From Bryobacterales bacterium (GTDB lineage: Bacteria > Acidobacteriota > Terriglobia > Bryobacterales > Bryobacteraceae), in contig PMSX01000087.1 of the NCBI GenBank assembly GCA_003167495.1, positions 1-37,143 on the forward strand: a stretch of 37,143 nt of DNA. Reading direction: 5' to 3'. The notes below the pieces were generated by a model. That model did not search any database. It was not told where the DNA came from and was given only the letters and a program-made list of their open reading frames with translations. Shown piece after piece: positions 16,420 to 24,457 of the stretch (position 1 is the first letter of the stretch; every line of letters begins with the position of its first letter). A program made the position numbers and the translations under genes.

Positions 16420-17799
16420 ATGGCTCAGCTTGGCGACGCAATAGCCCGCTATCATAAGCTCCTCGAACAGCCGAGTTTTCGTGATACCGCGTGGGCGGAC
16501 CAGTTTCAAGAGCAGATGCGTCAGCAGCATTTGGTGGATTCCGGACGCTTGCTTGCACCCGTTTTGCGTCCGCATTTTGTTTCGCGCCGCCAGGTGGAGG
16601 CGCTGTCGCGGCTCTCGTCTCAGATGGCCGAGATTTTAGCGCGGCTCGAAGCCATCGCTTTTGCCTCTCCCGTCTTGTTAAGCCGGCTCCAGATGTTGCC
16701 GGCCGAAAAAATGTTAGCGGCTGTTCCCCACGGCTACGCGCGATCTGGCGTGACGGCTTCGATGGACGCCAATCTACGCAACGGCGCTCTCTCTCTGCAG
16801 GGCTTAGACGCCTGCAAACCGGCCGGACTCGCCTATTCCAATCTTCTGGCCGACCTCTTTCTGGAACTGCCCGTTGTGAAAGAGTTTAAACGCGGCCGCT
16901 ACAAGCTCTCAAAGCTAGGTGGACCCAAAGCTTTATTGCAAGCCGTTCGATCCGCCTACCGTCAATTCGGAGGCAAGAACAATCCAGCCATCGCCATTGT
17001 CGAGCTAGGCCAGGAATCCGGCGCCTCGACCGCTGGATCAGTAGGTACCGGCTCATCCAGCGAGGGATTATTGCTGGCTGAATCGCTGACCCACTTGGGC
17101 GGCAATGCCCGGCTTGTGCCGCCTGAGCTGCTGGAATACTCCGGCGGCAAACTTCGCTCCGGGGATTTCACGATTGACTTGGTTTTCAGGCGCGTCTCCA
17201 CGCGCGAAATCCTGACGCGCTGGGATCTGTCGCACCCGCTGCTGGGCGCCTATCGAGATCGCGCCGTTTGCGTGGTCAACAGCTTTCGCGCGGAGTTCGC
17301 GCAGCGGCGTGCGCTGTTTGATTTGCTGACGGATGAAACAGTCACCGCTCACTTGCCGGCCGCCGACCGGAAACTGATTCGCACTTCCGTTTCCTGGACG
17401 CGGGTAGTATCGCCGCGCAAGACGACCCATGCCGACAAACAAATCGATCTGCCGGAATTCATCCTGAAGCAGCGTGAGCACTTGGCGCTGCTGCCCAATG
17501 AAGATTCGAGCGATCAGCGAATCTATATTGGCGCTGAGATGACCCCGGCGGCCTGGGACCGGGCCCTGAAGTTGGCCCTGCGGTCGCCCTACGTGGTGCA
17601 GGAACGCACACTATCGGCCCGCGAATCCTTTCCGCTCTTTCAATACGGCGAATTCAAAATGAAGGAGGCCGAAGTCACCGTCCACCCCCACGTTCTAAAC
17701 GGGGAGATGAGCGGTGCTTCGGCCGTATTGCAAACCTACCTGGCGGGTTCCGCCGCCCACTTAGCGGTTGCTCCCGTCCTGCTGCTGGAAGAAGCTTGA
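16420..17799 (+). CDS. Circularly permuted ATP-grasp-like protein, probably degenerate (459 aa)
   Basis: The layout follows the circularly permuted ATP-grasp family (glutathionylspermidine-synthase-like): a helical N-terminus (about 1-95), a central region with PAGLAYSNLLADLFLELPVV (134-153), HPLLGAYRDRAVCVVNSFRA (273-292) and LPAADRKLIRTSVSWTRVV (313-331), then DLPEFILKQREHLALLP (344-360) and YVVQERTLSARESFPLF. Where active relatives have E-x-N-A-E-S-P-A-G this has G-L-D-A-C-K-P-A-G, and where they have V-L-K-P-x-x-G-x-G-G it has A-L-L-P-N-E-D-S-S-D. Thus the ATP-contacting Lys, the glycine-rich loop and an acidic ligand look lost. It is cytoplasmic. No peptide-ligase partner or amidase lies nearby. 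The fold assignment is from memory of motifs. Confidence 0.65.
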   Translation: MAQLGDAIARYHKLLEQPSFRDTAWADQFQEQMRQQHLVDSGRLLAPVLRPHFVSRRQVEALSRLSSQMAEILARLEAIAFASPVLLSRLQMLPAEKMLAAVPHGYARSGVTASMDANLRNGALSLQGLDACKPAGLAYSNLLADLFLELPVVKEFKRGRYKLSKLGGPKALLQAVRSAYRQFGGKNNPAIAIVELGQESGASTAGSVGTGSSSEGLLLAESLTHLGGNARLVPPELLEYSGGKLRSGDFTIDLVFRRVSTREILTRWDLSHPLLGAYRDRAVCVVNSFRAEFAQRRALFDLLTDETVTAHLPAADRKLIRTSVSWTRVVSPRKTTHADKQIDLPEFILKQREHLALLPNEDSSDQRIYIGAEMTPAAWDRALKLALRSPYVVQERTLSARESFPLFQYGEFKMKEAEVTVHPHVLNGEMSGASAVLQTYLAGSAAHLAVAPVLLLEEA

Positions 17800-17811
17800 C
17801 GGTTCGATCTT

Positions 17812-17838
17812 GGCCGCCGTCACCGTTACGCGGCGGCC
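17812..17838. terminator. GC-rich hairpin between convergent genes
   Basis: GGCCGCCG (17812-17819) and CGGCGGCC (17831-17838) form a perfect 8-bp stem around an 11-nt loop. It lies between the ATP-grasp-like stop (17799) and covers the dksA-like stop (17826), so it could end transcription from both sides. There is no clear T-run on either strand. Confidence 0.45.
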
Positions 17839-18218
17839 CTGTCAAAAACCTCTTCGTGGTCCTCAACTTGTTCGCCCGCCGCGCGCTGGCGTTCAATCGC
17901 CTCCTGGCACGGCACGCAATAAGCGGCCCACGGCACAGCCTTCATGCGCTTCTCTGGAATTTCTTCCTCGCAGCGCAGGCACGTGCCGTACGACCCTTCT
18001 TCAACGCGTTTCAGCGCCGCCTGCACTTCTTTCAGCAGCTTCGACTCGCGGTCGAGATTGCGGATCGCTACTTCGCGATTCATCTGCTGCTGTAAACGGT
18101 CGAAATCTTCGGCCGCGTTTTCGATCAGAATTTCTTCTCGATCTGAGGTGCCCGACAAAAGTTCACTACGTTTCGTCTCGAGAACTTTTCGTGCTTCCTT
18201 CTTTTTATTGATAGCCAT
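17826..18218 (-). CDS. DksA/TraR-type C4 zinc-finger protein
   Basis: This 130-residue protein has an N-terminal helical coiled-coil (about 5-75; RLQQQMNREVAIRNLDRESKLL is inside it) and a C-terminal four-cysteine zinc finger, CLRCEEEIPEKRMKAVPWAAYC then VPCQEAIE, with spacing C-x2-C-x17-C-x2-C. This is the DksA/TraR layout. DksA binds the RNA polymerase secondary channel and modulates transcription with ppGpp. Smaller homologues such as this one may act in the same way without the full DksA tip. A strong AGGAG precedes ATG 18218. It faces the long intergenic region, where its promoter should lie. Confidence 0.88.
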   Translation of the reverse strand: MAINKKKEARKVLETKRSELLSGTSDREEILIENAAEDFDRLQQQMNREVAIRNLDRESKLLKEVQAALKRVEEGSYGTCLRCEEEIPEKRMKAVPWAAYCVPCQEAIERQRAAGEQVEDHEEVFDRAAA

Positions 18219-18476
18219 TGTCCTTTTCTCCTAACCAATACCGTCTACTTCTTTGTCGAGGACTGTTCGTTCTACCTGTTCCAACTAATTGAAAATCAGG
18301 AGGTTTTGGCCGTTTTCCAGCTCTTTTTTCCTCGTACAGTCGAATCAGATGCAGCAGCTTCGCGCAAAGTTTCAATGTGTGTTACAAAGAAGTTTTTTGA
18401 GAGCCGAAAAAATCTCTTCCAAATCTTTGCGAATTCCGCTCATCTTTATTTCTTACCCGCAAGTAAACTATTGAGC

Positions 18477-18774
18477 ATCTTTGCGAGTCCATACTAAACG
18501 CCTCTTGCACTTTTCCGCCGAAGCGAAATGTTTTTGCCAGTTCCCATCGACAGAAACCCGTGCAAGTATGAGACCAACATGAGTGCCGTCGGCAGCGCCC
18601 CTTCTTTCCGACTACCAGCGCGAGCAATCTTCGGCGCGGCGAGCGTCTCGCTAAAGATCAATGTATACGTGCGTGGATTCCTCTCGCCAAACTTACGATA
18701 AGAGTGCGCCATCCGTTCCAAACTCTCATACGTTTGTGCGCGGCCGATGGATCATTCAGCAAATCCGCGCGGAG
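18477..18774 (-). pseudogene. TetR/AcrR-family regulator, C-terminal domain remnant with two frameshifts
   Basis: Reading the minus strand, three pieces in successive frames join into one TetR C-terminal (WHG-like) domain. The first is LRADLLNDPSAAHK. The second is YESLERMAHSYRKFGERNPR followed by TYTLIFSETLAAP, running on to ALMLVSYLHGFLSM. The third is ELAKTFRFGGKVQEAFSMDS. Frame changes fall near 18725-18735 and near 18543. The A-Y-R-x-F-x-x-x-N/H-P-x-x-Y-x-L-I/M-F and L-x-H-G-F/L-x-S-M/L-E-L-A segments are characteristic. The N-terminal helix-turn-helix is absent, and sequence beyond 18774 shows no relation to it. The gene is dead. Confidence 0.65.
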
Positions 18775-18861
18775 TTGCACATTTGAGCCTAACGTTCATA
18801 GCGTTAAAAGGCTAAATGTATTAACCTTGGGGCGGTTTTGTCAACAGTTTTTCCACAGCAC

Positions 18862-18875
18862 GTTCCACGTGGAAC
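18862..18875. other. parS-like centromere palindrome GTTCCACGTGGAAC
   Basis: This is a perfect 14-bp palindrome that equals the core of a chromosomal ParB-binding parS site (consensus TGTTNCACGTGNAACA). The outer flanking bases are C and T rather than T and A. A TTTTCCACA, one mismatch from the DnaA-box consensus, ends 3 bp before it. It lies in noncoding DNA, where parS sites near an origin often occur, but parA, parB and dnaA are not in the window. I found no second copy here. Confidence 0.5.
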
Positions 18876-18960
18876 TTGGCATGATTCGCGGGCAGTGCAC
18901 CGCTAGATTGTCTGGACTTGGTGCATAACCACCACCACCACCGGAAGCGACCGTGGCCAA

Positions 18961-19878
18961 TTAAGCCGCGTGTTTGTTCTTTTTCCAAGCCAAGAACAGG
19001 AGAATTGAAGAAACAAGGCCCAACCACCACGCTGCCGGCTCCGGTGTTATGGTACCGGTGGTGCCACCTCCGCCGGTTGTACCACCGCCGCCTGTGGAAC
19101 CGCCACCACCGGTCGTCGGAGTTGTGCTGGCTGGAAGGAATAGCGCCGGGGAGGCTGCGCCAAACGGCAAATATTGCGGAAGAATCACTTCAGACGGGCC
19201 GAAAGTATTACTGGGCCGAGGCGGGCCGGGTTGGGCTCCGGTCTGTACTTGCGCGGGCGGAGCGTAATTCGAGGCGTCGGGAAACCCATAATAATTGGTA
19301 GCCAATAACGGATCACTGGGCGCGACATCTGGAGAAGCGGGCGCATCAATGTAGTCGAATTGAGGCGCTGTGGGCTCGTCGAACGCCAAGGCCGGGGGTC
19401 TGAAAATTTTCGTAATACGGTTGGCGCAACGAGTGCGAGCGAAGTTCTTGCCGTCGGTAATGACGACTTCCCCTTTGCAAACTTTGTGCTTTTTCTTTGA
19501 GTAACGGACCTGGTCGCCTTTGCGGTACGAAATATACACATACATGTCTTCTTTCAGCGTCGTGACCCAGGTATTCGTGCCGAAGTCTGCAAAGTGCGCT
19601 GCCACCACAGGATCATTTCTGCGCGCGAGGGCTAGCTCTTCCGGGGTGTACACACCGCCTGGAACAACGGAATATTGATAGACCTTGCGCGGTATGGTCG
19701 ACGCGAAAGCAATCGTATCGTATCGAGCGTCATGTCCGTGAACTGTTGCGACATAATGGCCCGACCCTACTAACAAATAGGCGAAAAGAACGCTGCCTGA
19801 AAAAAGGTGTTTTAAAGTGGGCACTGAATTTAAAGCTCTTAGGCTCCCGTAGCCGAATTTCTGGTACTCAGTATACAC
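18961..19878 (-). CDS. PEP-CTERM-anchored exported protein (about 305 aa)
   Basis: The C-terminus is a PEP-CTERM sorting signal: TPEPAAWWLGLVSSILLFLAWKKNKHAA, meaning a Pro-Glu-Pro motif, a hydrophobic helix and a basic end. It is preceded by a Gly/Thr/Ser linker (TTGGGGSTGGGGTTGGGG). PEP-CTERM proteins are processed and anchored by exosortase. The start is uncertain: GTG 19878 gives a long n-region, and GTG 19824 (PTLKHLFSGSVLFAYLLVGS) gives a compact signal peptide. The middle (about 65-170) has YSVVPGGVYTPEEL, DPVVAAHFADF, VYISYRKGDQVRYSKKK and ITDGKNFARTRCANRI. This is a domain I associate with acidobacterial surface proteins of unknown function. No exosortase is in the window. The gene is divergent from the metalloprotease-like gene. 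Confidence 0.8.
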   Translation of the reverse strand: MYTEYQKFGYGSLRALNSVPTLKHLFSGSVLFAYLLVGSGHYVATVHGHDARYDTIAFASTIPRKVYQYSVVPGGVYTPEELALARRNDPVVAAHFADFGTNTWVTTLKEDMYVYISYRKGDQVRYSKKKHKVCKGEVVITDGKNFARTRCANRITKIFRPPALAFDEPTAPQFDYIDAPASPDVAPSDPLLATNYYGFPDASNYAPPAQVQTGAQPGPPRPSNTFGPSEVILPQYLPFGAASPALFLPASTTPTTGGGGSTGGGGTTGGGGTTGTITPEPAAWWLGLVSSILLFLAWKKNKHAA

Positions 19879-19957
19879 CTATTTAAGCAGTACTGTTTTG
19901 AGATTCTGATGTCAGAATTGTCTGAAACCAATTGGAAAAGCTGGCGATACGGGCCTT

Positions 19958-21421
19958 GTGGGAAAAATAAATGCTTTGGCGGCGATCACAGTTGTGGCAT
20001 TCGGCTTAAAAGTACCGGAGAAGGCATTGGGCAGTACGGTGTACGGGTGGCACGGGCAGGAGACGCCTCACTTTGCGATATATACGGCCGAAGGTGAAAA
20101 TGATGGCCGCGAGATTTTAGCCCGCCTTGAGACTGCGCGAGTCTTCTTCGAACAAACGGGTTTGTCAGCCAGGGGCGGCAACCCGCAATTAAGCATTCTG
20201 GCGATTGGTTCGACGAAAGACGCCGAGGTATATCGGGTGAATCCCTCCGCCTACGCGTTCTACCAACGCACGCGGGAAGGAGATTTTGTGGTGATGCGGG
20301 ACTTGGGGCCGGAGCACTACCCGATAGCGGTGCACGAGTATACGCACTGTGTGATGGAACATGCGGGCTTGAAATTGCCCCTTTGGTTGAATGAGGGGTT
20401 GGCCGATTTCTACTCAACCGTGGAAGCGCGCAAGGCGCAGGTCTTGTTAGGATCAGCGCCAAGCGGGCGCATTGAAACACTGAGCAGCCAGCGCTGGATG
20501 GATTGGGTGACGTTGACCGCGGTAGACCACGATTCTGTTTACTACCATCAAGCGGACAAGATGCTGCTGTTTTATGCACAGAGTTGGGCGTTAGTGCACA
20601 TGCTGGCTTCGGACGCGCAATACGAGGGTGGATTCGCAAAATTCCTTTCGACGGTTTCCGGCGGAGCTACGACGGACGCCGCGATGACGGCGGTGTATCA
20701 CAAGTCTCTTGAAGAAATTGGGCAAGCTTTGCGTGCATACGTAGGGTCAAAACGGATGTGTGTCCACGCCCTGAATATGGACGTTAGACTGACTTCTTTG
20801 GAAACCCAAGAGGTAGCCGATGCCGGGAAGCGCGCTGAATTGGCACTTGCTGAAATACTGGCTTCAAACCCGCAGTTGGCGCAAAATGCCGGCAGGCGTC
20901 TAGCGGAACTGGCAACGCGATATACGGATGATCCGCGTCCGGAAGAATCTTTGGGTTTCCAGGCGATGCGCAGCGGAATGCAGAAAGACGCCGAAGAGCA
21001 CTTTGCGCGCGCCGTAGAGCGCCATTCGCAAAACCCGGAGGTCTGGTTCCGTCTGGCGCACTTGAAACTCCAGTCGGAAGGGCCGACTGATGAAGTGGTG
21101 GACTTGCTGGAACGCGTGATTGCCGCCGATAGCGAGCATTATGCGGCGCGTCTGGAATTGGGATTTGCCGCAGCCAAGAAGGAGAAATACGAGCTCGCGG
21201 TGAAGTCGTTAGAGGGAATAAGCAAAGTGAAGCCAGAACACGCTTACGTCGTTTCTTACACCCTGGCTTATTGTTTAGTTGAAATCCACCAAGGTAACCG
21301 GGCGCGCACGTATGCCGAACAGGCCCGCAAGATTGCGGCCAACAAGAACGATCAGAATGAAGTGACTGGTTTGCTCCGCTATATCGAACAGGAAATGCCA
21401 GTCGAAGTCGCCAGCCGCTGA
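19958..21421 (+). CDS. Secreted HExxH metallopeptidase-like protein with TPR repeats (487 aa)
   Basis: GTG 19958 gives a short signal peptide (INALAAITVVAFGLKVPEKALG). The gluzincin signature is HEYTH (residues 126-130) with a second glutamate in LWLNEGLADFYS (Glu146), the order seen in zinc peptidases of the M1/MA clan and in DUF1570-like proteins. Residues about 270-475 are TPR-like helices (GMQKDAEEHFARAVERHSQN, EVWFRLAHLKLQSEG and KPEHAYVVSYTLAYCLVEIH). It should act in the periplasm or outside the cell. The substrate is unknown. It is divergent from the PEP-CTERM gene, with a 79-bp intergenic region, and is followed by a strong terminator. Confidence 0.82.
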   Translation: MGKINALAAITVVAFGLKVPEKALGSTVYGWHGQETPHFAIYTAEGENDGREILARLETARVFFEQTGLSARGGNPQLSILAIGSTKDAEVYRVNPSAYAFYQRTREGDFVVMRDLGPEHYPIAVHEYTHCVMEHAGLKLPLWLNEGLADFYSTVEARKAQVLLGSAPSGRIETLSSQRWMDWVTLTAVDHDSVYYHQADKMLLFYAQSWALVHMLASDAQYEGGFAKFLSTVSGGATTDAAMTAVYHKSLEEIGQALRAYVGSKRMCVHALNMDVRLTSLETQEVADAGKRAELALAEILASNPQLAQNAGRRLAELATRYTDDPRPEESLGFQAMRSGMQKDAEEHFARAVERHSQNPEVWFRLAHLKLQSEGPTDEVVDLLERVIAADSEHYAARLELGFAAAKKEKYELAVKSLEGISKVKPEHAYVVSYTLAYCLVEIHQGNRARTYAEQARKIAANKNDQNEVTGLLRYIEQEMPVEVASR

Positions 21422-21424
21422 AGA

Positions 21425-21449
21425 AAAGGGCCGTATGGAGCGGCCCTTT
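21425..21449. terminator. Bidirectional intrinsic terminator
   Basis: AAAGGGCCG (21425-21433) and CGGCCCTTT (21441-21449) form a perfect 9-bp stem with a 7-nt loop, A-rich before and T-rich after on both strands. It lies between the convergent stops at 21421 and 21464 and should serve both genes. Confidence 0.85.
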
Positions 21450-21463
21450 CTGTGAATACGCTT

Positions 21464-22831
21464 TTAGCTTAGCGGACGATCGCTCGATTTCCAGTTGTTC
21501 TCGTCCCAGTAGCGGACGCGCCCTTCGCGGTAAGATTCCACAGCCAGAGTGATGAGCACTTGAGCGTGCGCGGCGGTTTCCACATCCAGATGCGGCTTTT
21601 CGCGGGTGCGCATGCATTGTAGGAAGTTGCCCACATGAGCCTGCATCATGTCGTACTGTTCCACCGGAATTTTGATTTCGTCCTTGCCGAATTTGTAATC
21701 GGGGAACGGTCCGTGCTGTGCCATGCCATCGGCGTCTTTGGGCAGACGAACAATCTGCGGCTTCACGGTGATATCGGGCGTTGAGCCTTCGAACTGGCCG
21801 TGTTCCACCATAATGATGGTGCCTTCGTGGCCACGGATGAGTCCGGGAATGTGCTGCGAATTTCCCATGGAAGAACTGAGCACCAAAGAGTGGCCCTCGG
21901 CATACTCGGCAAGCAAGTGGAACGTGTCAGGCACTTCGCGGCCATCGGTGAAGGCGTAATTGCCGCCAGACGCAACGACCTTGGTGGGGTATTGCGGCTT
22001 GTCCCAACAGATGTTGAGAGGCGCTACTACGTGAAAGAACAAATCTGTGGCGATGCCGCCCGAATAATCCCAATATTTGCGGAAGCGGAAGAAACGATCG
22101 GCGTCGTAAGGGCGCTTGGGGGCGGGTCCGAGCCACATGTTCCAGTCAATATGATCGTCGCCGGTGCCGTTCGGACCGGCTGCGGCCTCAATATCGTAAT
22201 TCCACTCGCCCTCAATGGAGTTGCGGTGATATGAGCCCTGGCTCATGATCATTTTGCCGATCATGCCGTCGGCGATGGCTTTCTTCGCCTTCCACCATTG
22301 ATCGGCCGAAGTGGTTTGCGACCCGACTTGCACGACGCGCTTGCTTTCGCGCACGGTGGAGATGAGGTTCTGCACTTCTTGCAGCGTGTGGCACATAGGC
22401 TTTTCCATGTACACGTCTTTACCCTGGCCCATGGCATCGAGCGCAATTTTGGCGTGCCAGTGATCGGGCGTGGCTACGATGACGGCGTCCACGTCGGGCA
22501 TGGCGAGCACTTCGCGATAGTCGGTAAATCCTTTGGCTTTGTAAAGCTCAGCCTCTTTGCGCTTGCGCTTTTCGTAGGGATCGCAGACGGCAACAATCTG
22601 GCAGGCGTTGTTGTTGGTTTCGGCGAATGTGGTAAAAGAACGGGCGTCGGACGAGCCGCGTCCGCCACAACCGACCAGAGCGACATTGATGCGATCATTC
22701 GCGCCAATGACGCGCGAGGGGTTCAGTTTGGCGGCGGATTTGGCAAGGCCTGTGGAAGCGAGGGCGACGCCTGCGCCAATTCCGCCGGCCTGTTTCAAGA
22801 AATCGCGGCGGTCTAAGTTGTCAGCAGACAT
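21464..22831 (-). CDS. Tat-exported Gfo/Idh/MocA-family oxidoreductase (455 aa)
   Basis: The N-terminus carries a twin-arginine signal, [20 protein letters not shown], so the protein is probably exported folded with its NAD(P) cofactor. The Rossmann domain begins [18 protein letters not shown] (from about residue 50) and continues through [19 protein letters not shown] to the conserved EKP ([10 protein letters not shown]), whose Lys is catalytic in the family. The C-terminal alpha/beta domain includes [17 protein letters not shown] with the expected His. Such enzymes oxidise or epimerise sugars and glycosides. Exported members are numerous in acidobacteria and planctomycetes and mostly lack a known substrate. 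A weak purine stretch precedes ATG 22831. It is downstream of the two CarboxypepD_reg genes on the same strand. Confidence 0.92.
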   Translation of the reverse strand: MSADNLDRRDFLKQAGGIGAGVALASTGLAKSAAKLNPSRVIGANDRINVALVGCGGRGSSDARSFTTFAETNNNACQIVAVCDPYEKRKRKEAELYKAKGFTDYREVLAMPDVDAVIVATPDHWHAKIALDAMGQGKDVYMEKPMCHTLQEVQNLISTVRESKRVVQVGSQTTSADQWWKAKKAIADGMIGKMIMSQGSYHRNSIEGEWNYDIEAAAGPNGTGDDHIDWNMWLGPAPKRPYDADRFFRFRKYWDYSGGIATDLFFHVVAPLNICWDKPQYPTKVVASGGNYAFTDGREVPDTFHLLAEYAEGHSLVLSSSMGNSQHIPGLIRGHEGTIIMVEHGQFEGSTPDITVKPQIVRLPKDADGMAQHGPFPDYKFGKDEIKIPVEQYDMMQAHVGNFLQCMRTREKPHLDVETAAHAQVLITLAVESYREGRVRYWDENNWKSSDRPLS

Positions 22832-22884
22832 GGAAGAGTCCTTTCACTGTTGAGTTTACTGCAAGCGGAGCGCTGGCGCAGGGT

Positions 22885-24456
22885 TTACTGGCGGTGCTGT
22901 ACTTCAACCTCGATGTTAACGTTGTTGTTGGCTAGCGGTACATCTACTACCGGCGCGTGCTCCAAGTAGGGTGTGATTGTTCCTTGTTCGGCGTAGGCTA
23001 ATCCGCGCCCGTCGTCGATCGCGACCAGCGAATAGCGGCCCGGCTTCACCGAGTTGAGTGTGAAGGTTCCGTCGCTGTCGCTCTGATCGCGCACAATGGC
23101 TTTACCGTGGTGGAGATCTTGCGGAATCAGCAGGACCATGGCGCCGGCGAAGGGTTTCTTGTCCTGCACAACGATGCCTTCGACCTTCGATAATCCGTGC
23201 CCAGCCGTGATGATGAGTTCGACTTGCGCGCCTTTGGGTACTTCCAGTTCTCCGTTTGTGTAGATGGCGCCTCTTACTTCAACCTTTGCCGGATAAGTGT
23301 CCGGCGCATTCGCCAGCGCTATGCGATAATGTCCCGCGGATGCGCGCTGAAACTCAAAAGTGCCGTCGGCGTGGACGGTTTCGGCGTAGTGGCGGCTTGT
23401 GGCTTCGTTCATTAGTAAGACGGCGAGTCCGGCGGACGTATCGCTTGCCGAAATGACTTTACCGCTGATGGAAGTTTTGATTTGATTATCAAGATGGAGA
23501 GTGGTATCGCCGGTTAAGCTGACGGCCTGCGGTTCGCTGGAACCGCGAGCTTGAGAGGGGTCCTGGAGCGACAGCAGGTAGTTTCCAGGTGCGATGCCCA
23601 CTAATTCTGAGCCGGCGAACCCAACTGGGAGCTGGATCGTGATGCCGCCTGGTCCGAGCTGGGTTACGGAGACGTTGACGCCGTGATCTGTTTCCCCCAA
23701 ACCGTCCACTCCGATGTGTAATGAGGGTACAGCGTGCAGAATCAACTGAATTTCGGCCTTCGCACCCTCCTCTAGTTTGAGCGGAGTGGCACTGTCTGGA
23801 CTTGTGGAGCCCGCATAGTAAGTGGTCGGATAGGCCACGTCGAGTTCGGAGTGAGTGGCAGGTTGAGAAGGGCTGTGAGACATGTTCTGCGCATACCAGG
23901 GGCGACCAACAACAGCCACATAGTAGGTTCCCGGCGACAAATGCCGGAAATGAAGGGCCCCTGCTGTGTCGGTGTTGGTCTGGCCTCCTGAGCGAGTCTG
24001 ATTCTTGCCGGAAACCACGGAATGGGTGAACAGATAGACAGTCGCTTGAGGCACCGGATCATTCTCTTCGTCGACGATAGTACCCGAGAGGGTTGCGGGT
24101 GAGTCAAGCGCGAAAAGAATGTGTTCCGAATCCAGCCCTGGACCCGTCACAATCGCTGTTGAATAGTTTTCTGTTTCTTGATAGAGTTGCGAGGTCCCGT
24201 GATCTGTGACTCGGAGTTGGTATTTTCCGGCAGGCACGCCTTGGAAAGAAAACCCCCCATTCTCGGATGTGATGGCGGAGATCTGACGCTGAATATCCTT
24301 TACCATGGTCAGGGAGACGCGGGCGCCTTTGATTGCGCGTTGATCTAAATGGCGCACAACGTGACCTGCGATTGTGAACGTGGGTGCTTGCTGGGAGCGG
24401 CACAAGAGAGCTAGACTGCCTAGGGTGAAGAGCCGCAGTGCGCCGGCAAACGGCAA
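22885..24456 (-). CDS. Secreted multi-domain CarboxypepD_reg protein (about 523 aa)
   Basis: I place the start at TTG 24456, one base after the upstream stop and behind AAAGGGG, giving a signal peptide (PFAGALRLFTLGSLALLCRS). An ATG at 24513 would overlap the upstream gene by 56 bp. The mature protein is a chain of CarboxypepD_reg/SdrD_B-like beta-sandwiches: TIAGHVVRHLDQRAIKGARV then NGGFSFQGVPAGKYQLRV; LSGTIVDEENDPVPQATVYL; ISGKVISASDTSAGLAVLL; and VEGIVVQDKKPFAGAMVLLI with DGTFTLNSVKPGRYSLVAID at the C-terminus. No enzyme domain is visible. It is probably a surface or periplasmic structural/carbohydrate-contact protein, and it is translationally coupled to the upstream paralogue. Confidence 0.85.
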   Translation of the reverse strand: MPFAGALRLFTLGSLALLCRSQQAPTFTIAGHVVRHLDQRAIKGARVSLTMVKDIQRQISAITSENGGFSFQGVPAGKYQLRVTDHGTSQLYQETENYSTAIVTGPGLDSEHILFALDSPATLSGTIVDEENDPVPQATVYLFTHSVVSGKNQTRSGGQTNTDTAGALHFRHLSPGTYYVAVVGRPWYAQNMSHSPSQPATHSELDVAYPTTYYAGSTSPDSATPLKLEEGAKAEIQLILHAVPSLHIGVDGLGETDHGVNVSVTQLGPGGITIQLPVGFAGSELVGIAPGNYLLSLQDPSQARGSSEPQAVSLTGDTTLHLDNQIKTSISGKVISASDTSAGLAVLLMNEATSRHYAETVHADGTFEFQRASAGHYRIALANAPDTYPAKVEVRGAIYTNGELEVPKGAQVELIITAGHGLSKVEGIVVQDKKPFAGAMVLLIPQDLHHGKAIVRDQSDSDGTFTLNSVKPGRYSLVAIDDGRGLAYAEQGTITPYLEHAPVVDVPLANNNVNIEVEVQHRQ

Positions 24457-24457
24457 G

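Larger units (their letters stand above)
18219..18960. other. 742-bp region without an intact gene
   Basis: The region is richer in A/T than its surroundings. It holds the dksA-like promoter side (18219-about 18470), a TetR-family pseudogene (18477-18774, minus), a DnaA-box-like TTTTCCACA (18850-18858) and a perfect parS-like palindrome (18862-18875). A few short frames exist on both strands, but none has a ribosome-binding site and conserved-looking product. Confidence 0.6.

Noticed and set aside
18289..18497. Two overlapping plus-strand frames of about 60 residues in the dksA-PEP-CTERM gap
   Set aside because: They have no ribosome-binding site, and their right part is antisense to the edge of the TetR remnant.
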